DNA of 6,912 bases, from the NCBI GenBank assembly GCA_049965775.1, contig JBMFVX010000144.1, positions 1 through 6,912 on the forward strand, given 5' to 3'. Under the pieces are notes generated by a model. It made no database searches. It saw nothing but the letters and a program-made list of their open reading frames with translations, and had not been told where the DNA came from. Each line of letters begins with the position of its first letter. Positions within the stretch are counted from its first letter, which is position 1. Positions 5,569 through 6,912 of the stretch are shown here, in pieces. Source of the stretch: JABEVB01 sp049965775. Lineage in GTDB: Bacteria; Planctomycetota; Phycisphaerae; WQYP01. The position numbers were made by a program, and so were the translations under genes.

Positions 5569-6456
5569 TTAGCCTCCCAGCACCTGCTCGATCGCGGCCG
5601 CTACGCCGGCCTCGGCTTGCGTGCGTGTGGGGGCTTTGGCTGCGCGGCGCACCTGCTCTGATGCGTTGCCCATGGCAAAGCTTTGGCCGGCATGCTGCAG
5701 CATCGCCAAATCGTTGATGTCGTCGCCGATGGCAACGGTATGCTTCGGACTCACGCCCAGCTTTTGGCAAAGCAGTTCTATGCCCGTCCACTTGGTTACG
5801 CCGTGTTTGAAAACCTCAATAACATTGCAATCGTAAAGAGGCGCTCGCAGCGCATGAAAGGTTACCGCATGCCCAAGCGACTGATGCAGGGCGGCTTCCA
5901 TGGGGCGGCTGTCGGGTAAATCTATCACCATGCCGATGCGCAGCATGTGGCTTAAGTCGTCGGCCGAAAAGCTCTCGCGAAGCTCCGCGTGAATGCGGTT
6001 GCGGCCAAACCACTCGGTCGTCGCCGGATGAACCGGCCCGCCATCAAGCATGGCATAATAGGGGCTGCGGTGCGCCGCATCGTCGAGCAATGCCAGCGGA
6101 GTATGGCCGCGCTGCTGAAAAAAAGCGACAATGTCGCCGGCGAGTTCCGGAGCGATATATTCGCGATGCAGGGTTGCACCGGTCGCCATATCGCTTAGCG
6201 CAGCACCGTTGACAAAAATGCCCGGACCCGCAAGCTGAATCGCCGCCAGAATGCCCGCACTTTCTATTGCGCTGCGGCCGGTGCAAATGGTGACATACCA
6301 GCCCGCGGACTGTGCTTTAGCGATGGCGGCGAGGTCGGCATCGTTGATTTTGTGGTCGCGGCCTATGAGTGTGCCATCCAGATCACAGGCAATGATGCCG
6401 CAATGTGCCTGCCGGGGCGACGGTGCTTTTGGAGATGTGTGGCGGCTCTTGTTCAC
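5569..6456 (-). CDS. Cof-type HAD-IIB family phosphatase
   Basis: A 295-residue haloacid dehalogenase-fold hydrolase, probably cytosolic, that removes phosphate from a small metabolite such as a sugar phosphate; the substrate cannot be read from sequence. The four HAD motifs are present: DLDGT (25-29, nucleophile Asp25 and acid/base Asp27), the motif II threonine in ICTGRS (57-62), Lys222 in VTKWTGIELL, and GDDINDLAML (244-253) with the metal-binding acids. The cap domain lies between motifs II and III (about 85-205), which is the IIB arrangement. The tail differs from the usual NDEDGVA-type ending and reads TRTQAEAGVAAAIEQ. The start is GTG at 6456; an in-frame TAA four codons upstream excludes a longer form. 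No ribosome site precedes it. It converges on cydB and diverges from the gene pair at 6590. Confidence 0.93.
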   Translation of the reverse strand: MNKSRHTSPKAPSPRQAHCGIIACDLDGTLIGRDHKINDADLAAIAKAQSAGWYVTICTGRSAIESAGILAAIQLAGPGIFVNGAALSDMATGATLHREYIAPELAGDIVAFFQQRGHTPLALLDDAAHRSPYYAMLDGGPVHPATTEWFGRNRIHAELRESFSADDLSHMLRIGMVIDLPDSRPMEAALHQSLGHAVTFHALRAPLYDCNVIEVFKHGVTKWTGIELLCQKLGVSPKHTVAIGDDINDLAMLQHAGQSFAMGNASEQVRRAAKAPTRTQAEAGVAAAIEQVLGG

Positions 6457-6462
6457 GCCGAG

Positions 6463-6492
6463 AGTTTAGTTGCCGGAGCGGTAGCTCGTCAA
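6463..6492 (-). promoter_or_regulatory. Candidate promoter of the HAD gene, predicting a leaderless mRNA
   Basis: On the minus strand TTGACG (6487-6492, five of six) and TAAACT (6463-6468, four of six) are 18 bp apart. Seven bases beyond the -10 box is position 6456, the G of the GTG start codon. This agrees with the absence of a ribosome site, but the -10 match is only fair. Confidence 0.4.
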
Positions 6493-6538
6493 AGCTGCCG
6501 TCGCAACCCGGCGATTACCGGGACTGGCTCCCAGGCAA
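6469..6538. other. Compact structured intergenic element with competing folds
   Basis: Fold A: GTTGC (6469-6473) pairs with GCAAC (6503-6507) around an eight-pair stem, CGGTAGCT (6479-6486) with AGCTGCCG (6493-6500, one G-T wobble), closing a six-base loop. Fold B: TTGCCGGAG (6470-6478) instead pairs with CTCC (6528-6531) and GGCAA (6534-6538). This keeps the eight-pair stem and adds a second hairpin, CCCGG (6507-6511) with CCGGG (6518-6522), to make a three-way junction. Four T follow on the plus strand. It is not a tRNA and shows no riboswitch signature that I recognise. Its left part overlaps the proposed HAD promoter. Confidence 0.45.
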
Positions 6539-6554
6539 TTTTCGTAAAAAGGAT

Positions 6555-6583
6555 TTATCAGTTTTCACCCCTTGGGGTACAAT
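6555..6583 (+). promoter_or_regulatory. Candidate promoter of the small-protein/nucleotidyltransferase pair
   Basis: TTATCA (6555-6560, four of six) and TACAAT (6578-6583, five of six) are 17 bp apart. Between them ACCCC (6567-6571) and GGGGT (6574-6578) form a short inverted repeat that a self-regulating antitoxin could bind. The predicted start of transcription falls at about 6590, the A of the ATG of the first gene, so the message would be leaderless. Confidence 0.45.
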
Positions 6584-6589
6584 AATCAC

Positions 6590-6817
6590 ATGCACCCGAT
6601 TTTAAACAACGATGTGGCCGCATGGCGTAAGCAATACCGCGACGATATAGAATTTTTGGAACGGCTGCGAGCGCAGGAGTTAATGAATATGACCGATGCG
6701 CGGGCGCTGGAGATTATTCGCTCATTGGTATGCGCCCAGCCGCCGTGGCGGGAGCGTCGCGATTGGTCAGGCCTTATTGAGCAGCAGGATTTATTTCATC
6801 GCCGGAGCAAATCATGA
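6590..6817 (+). CDS. Small hypothetical protein, putative antitoxin partner of the downstream nucleotidyltransferase
   Basis: A 75-residue, highly charged, largely helical and soluble protein with no signal peptide or membrane segment. It has an N-terminal helix-rich part (WRKQYRDDIEFLERLRAQEL, 12-31), a TDARALEIIRSL helix (35-46), and a C-terminal DWSGLIEQQDLFHRR segment (58-72). I associate the SGL-EQQ-x-F ending with small proteins encoded just before AbiEii-like nucleotidyltransferases, but from memory only. The stop overlaps the next gene's ATG by four bases (ATGA), which implies translational coupling. I prefer ATG 6590 because an in-frame TTG at 6572 falls upstream of the proposed -10 box and would not be transcribed from it. 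The antitoxin role is inferred from position and size. Confidence 0.72.
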   Translation: MHPILNNDVAAWRKQYRDDIEFLERLRAQELMNMTDARALEIIRSLVCAQPPWRERRDWSGLIEQQDLFHRRSKS

Positions 6818-6912
6818 CCGAACCCGGCGGCGTATTGACGGCAGCGGCCGAGGTGGAGACATTTTGCCGCGCCAACGGCTGGCGGTTTTGTTTTATCGGA
6901 GGGGTTGCAGTG
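6814..6912 (+). CDS. Nucleotidyltransferase, AbiEii/MNT-like, N-terminus only
   Basis: Only 33 codons are in the window. After a short helix (AAAEVETFCRANGW, 11-24) comes the strand and turn FCFIGGVAV (25-33), which fits the opening of a polymerase-beta-type nucleotidyltransferase fold, where a G-G or G-S motif precedes the catalytic acids. The catalytic Asp pair would lie beyond the window edge and cannot be checked. The ATG overlaps the stop of the small upstream gene by four bases. In AbiE and MNT-HEPN modules such enzymes act as toxin or antitoxin by adding nucleotides to RNA or protein. The module call here is inference from the gene pair layout. Confidence 0.6.
   Translation, partial: MTEPGGVLTAAAEVETFCRANGWRFCFIGGVAV

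Noticed and set aside
6469..6538. tRNA, hammerhead ribozyme, cobalamin or cyclic-di-GMP riboswitch, or integron attC site
   Set aside because: Stem lengths and loops do not match a tRNA. The hammerhead core, B12 box and GEMM core are not seen, and the GTTRRRY/RYYYAAC boxes do not fit. Left as an unassigned element.
6572..6589. Upstream TTG start for the small right-edge protein
   Set aside because: It lies before the proposed -10 box and would add only six residues; the ATG at 6590 is more plausible.

Overview
This is a 6.9 kb stretch of bacterial chromosome. It is moderately GC-rich and compact, and mostly carries core metabolic genes. No rRNA, tRNA, CRISPR array or transposase was seen. 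The gene set (purD, a compact leuD, an Rrf2 regulator divergent from a short-Q-loop cydAB, a Cof-type HAD phosphatase) would fit a free-living Gram-negative-type bacterium. The flavour of the proteins makes me think of Planctomycetota, possibly Phycisphaerae, but that is a weak impression and no marker gene settles it.

Layout. Positions 1-272 (minus) hold the N-terminal part of a DUF3800-type protein that runs off the left edge. purD (328-1602) and leuD (1687-2250) follow on the minus strand, with leuD upstream of purD. Next on the minus strand is an Rrf2-family regulator (2411-2851). It faces away from cydA (3039-4412) and cydB (4473-5495) across a 187-bp gap that holds candidate promoters for both sides and two DNA dyads. 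A HAD-IIB phosphatase (5569-6456, minus) converges on cydB. At the right edge a small protein gene (6590-6817) overlaps by 4 nt the start of a nucleotidyltransferase-like gene (6814 onward) that runs off the window.

How the parts work together. cydA and cydB encode the two core subunits of a cytochrome bd quinol oxidase, and the divergent Rrf2 protein is the obvious candidate for their regulator. It keeps two of the three cysteines and the histidine that IscR uses to hold an iron-sulfur cluster, so redox, oxygen or NO sensing is a reasonable inference. purD (purine synthesis) and leuD (leucine synthesis) are housekeeping genes.

The two window edges are the accessory-looking parts. The DUF3800 fragment belongs to a family often seen near defence or mobile regions. 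The small-protein/nucleotidyltransferase pair is laid out like an AbiEii/MNT-type toxin-antitoxin module.

The least explained sequence is a compact 70-nt element (6469-6538) with two strong hairpins and a competing long-range pairing. It lies between the HAD gene and the toxin-antitoxin-like pair. No clearly new multi-gene system can be demonstrated from this window alone.
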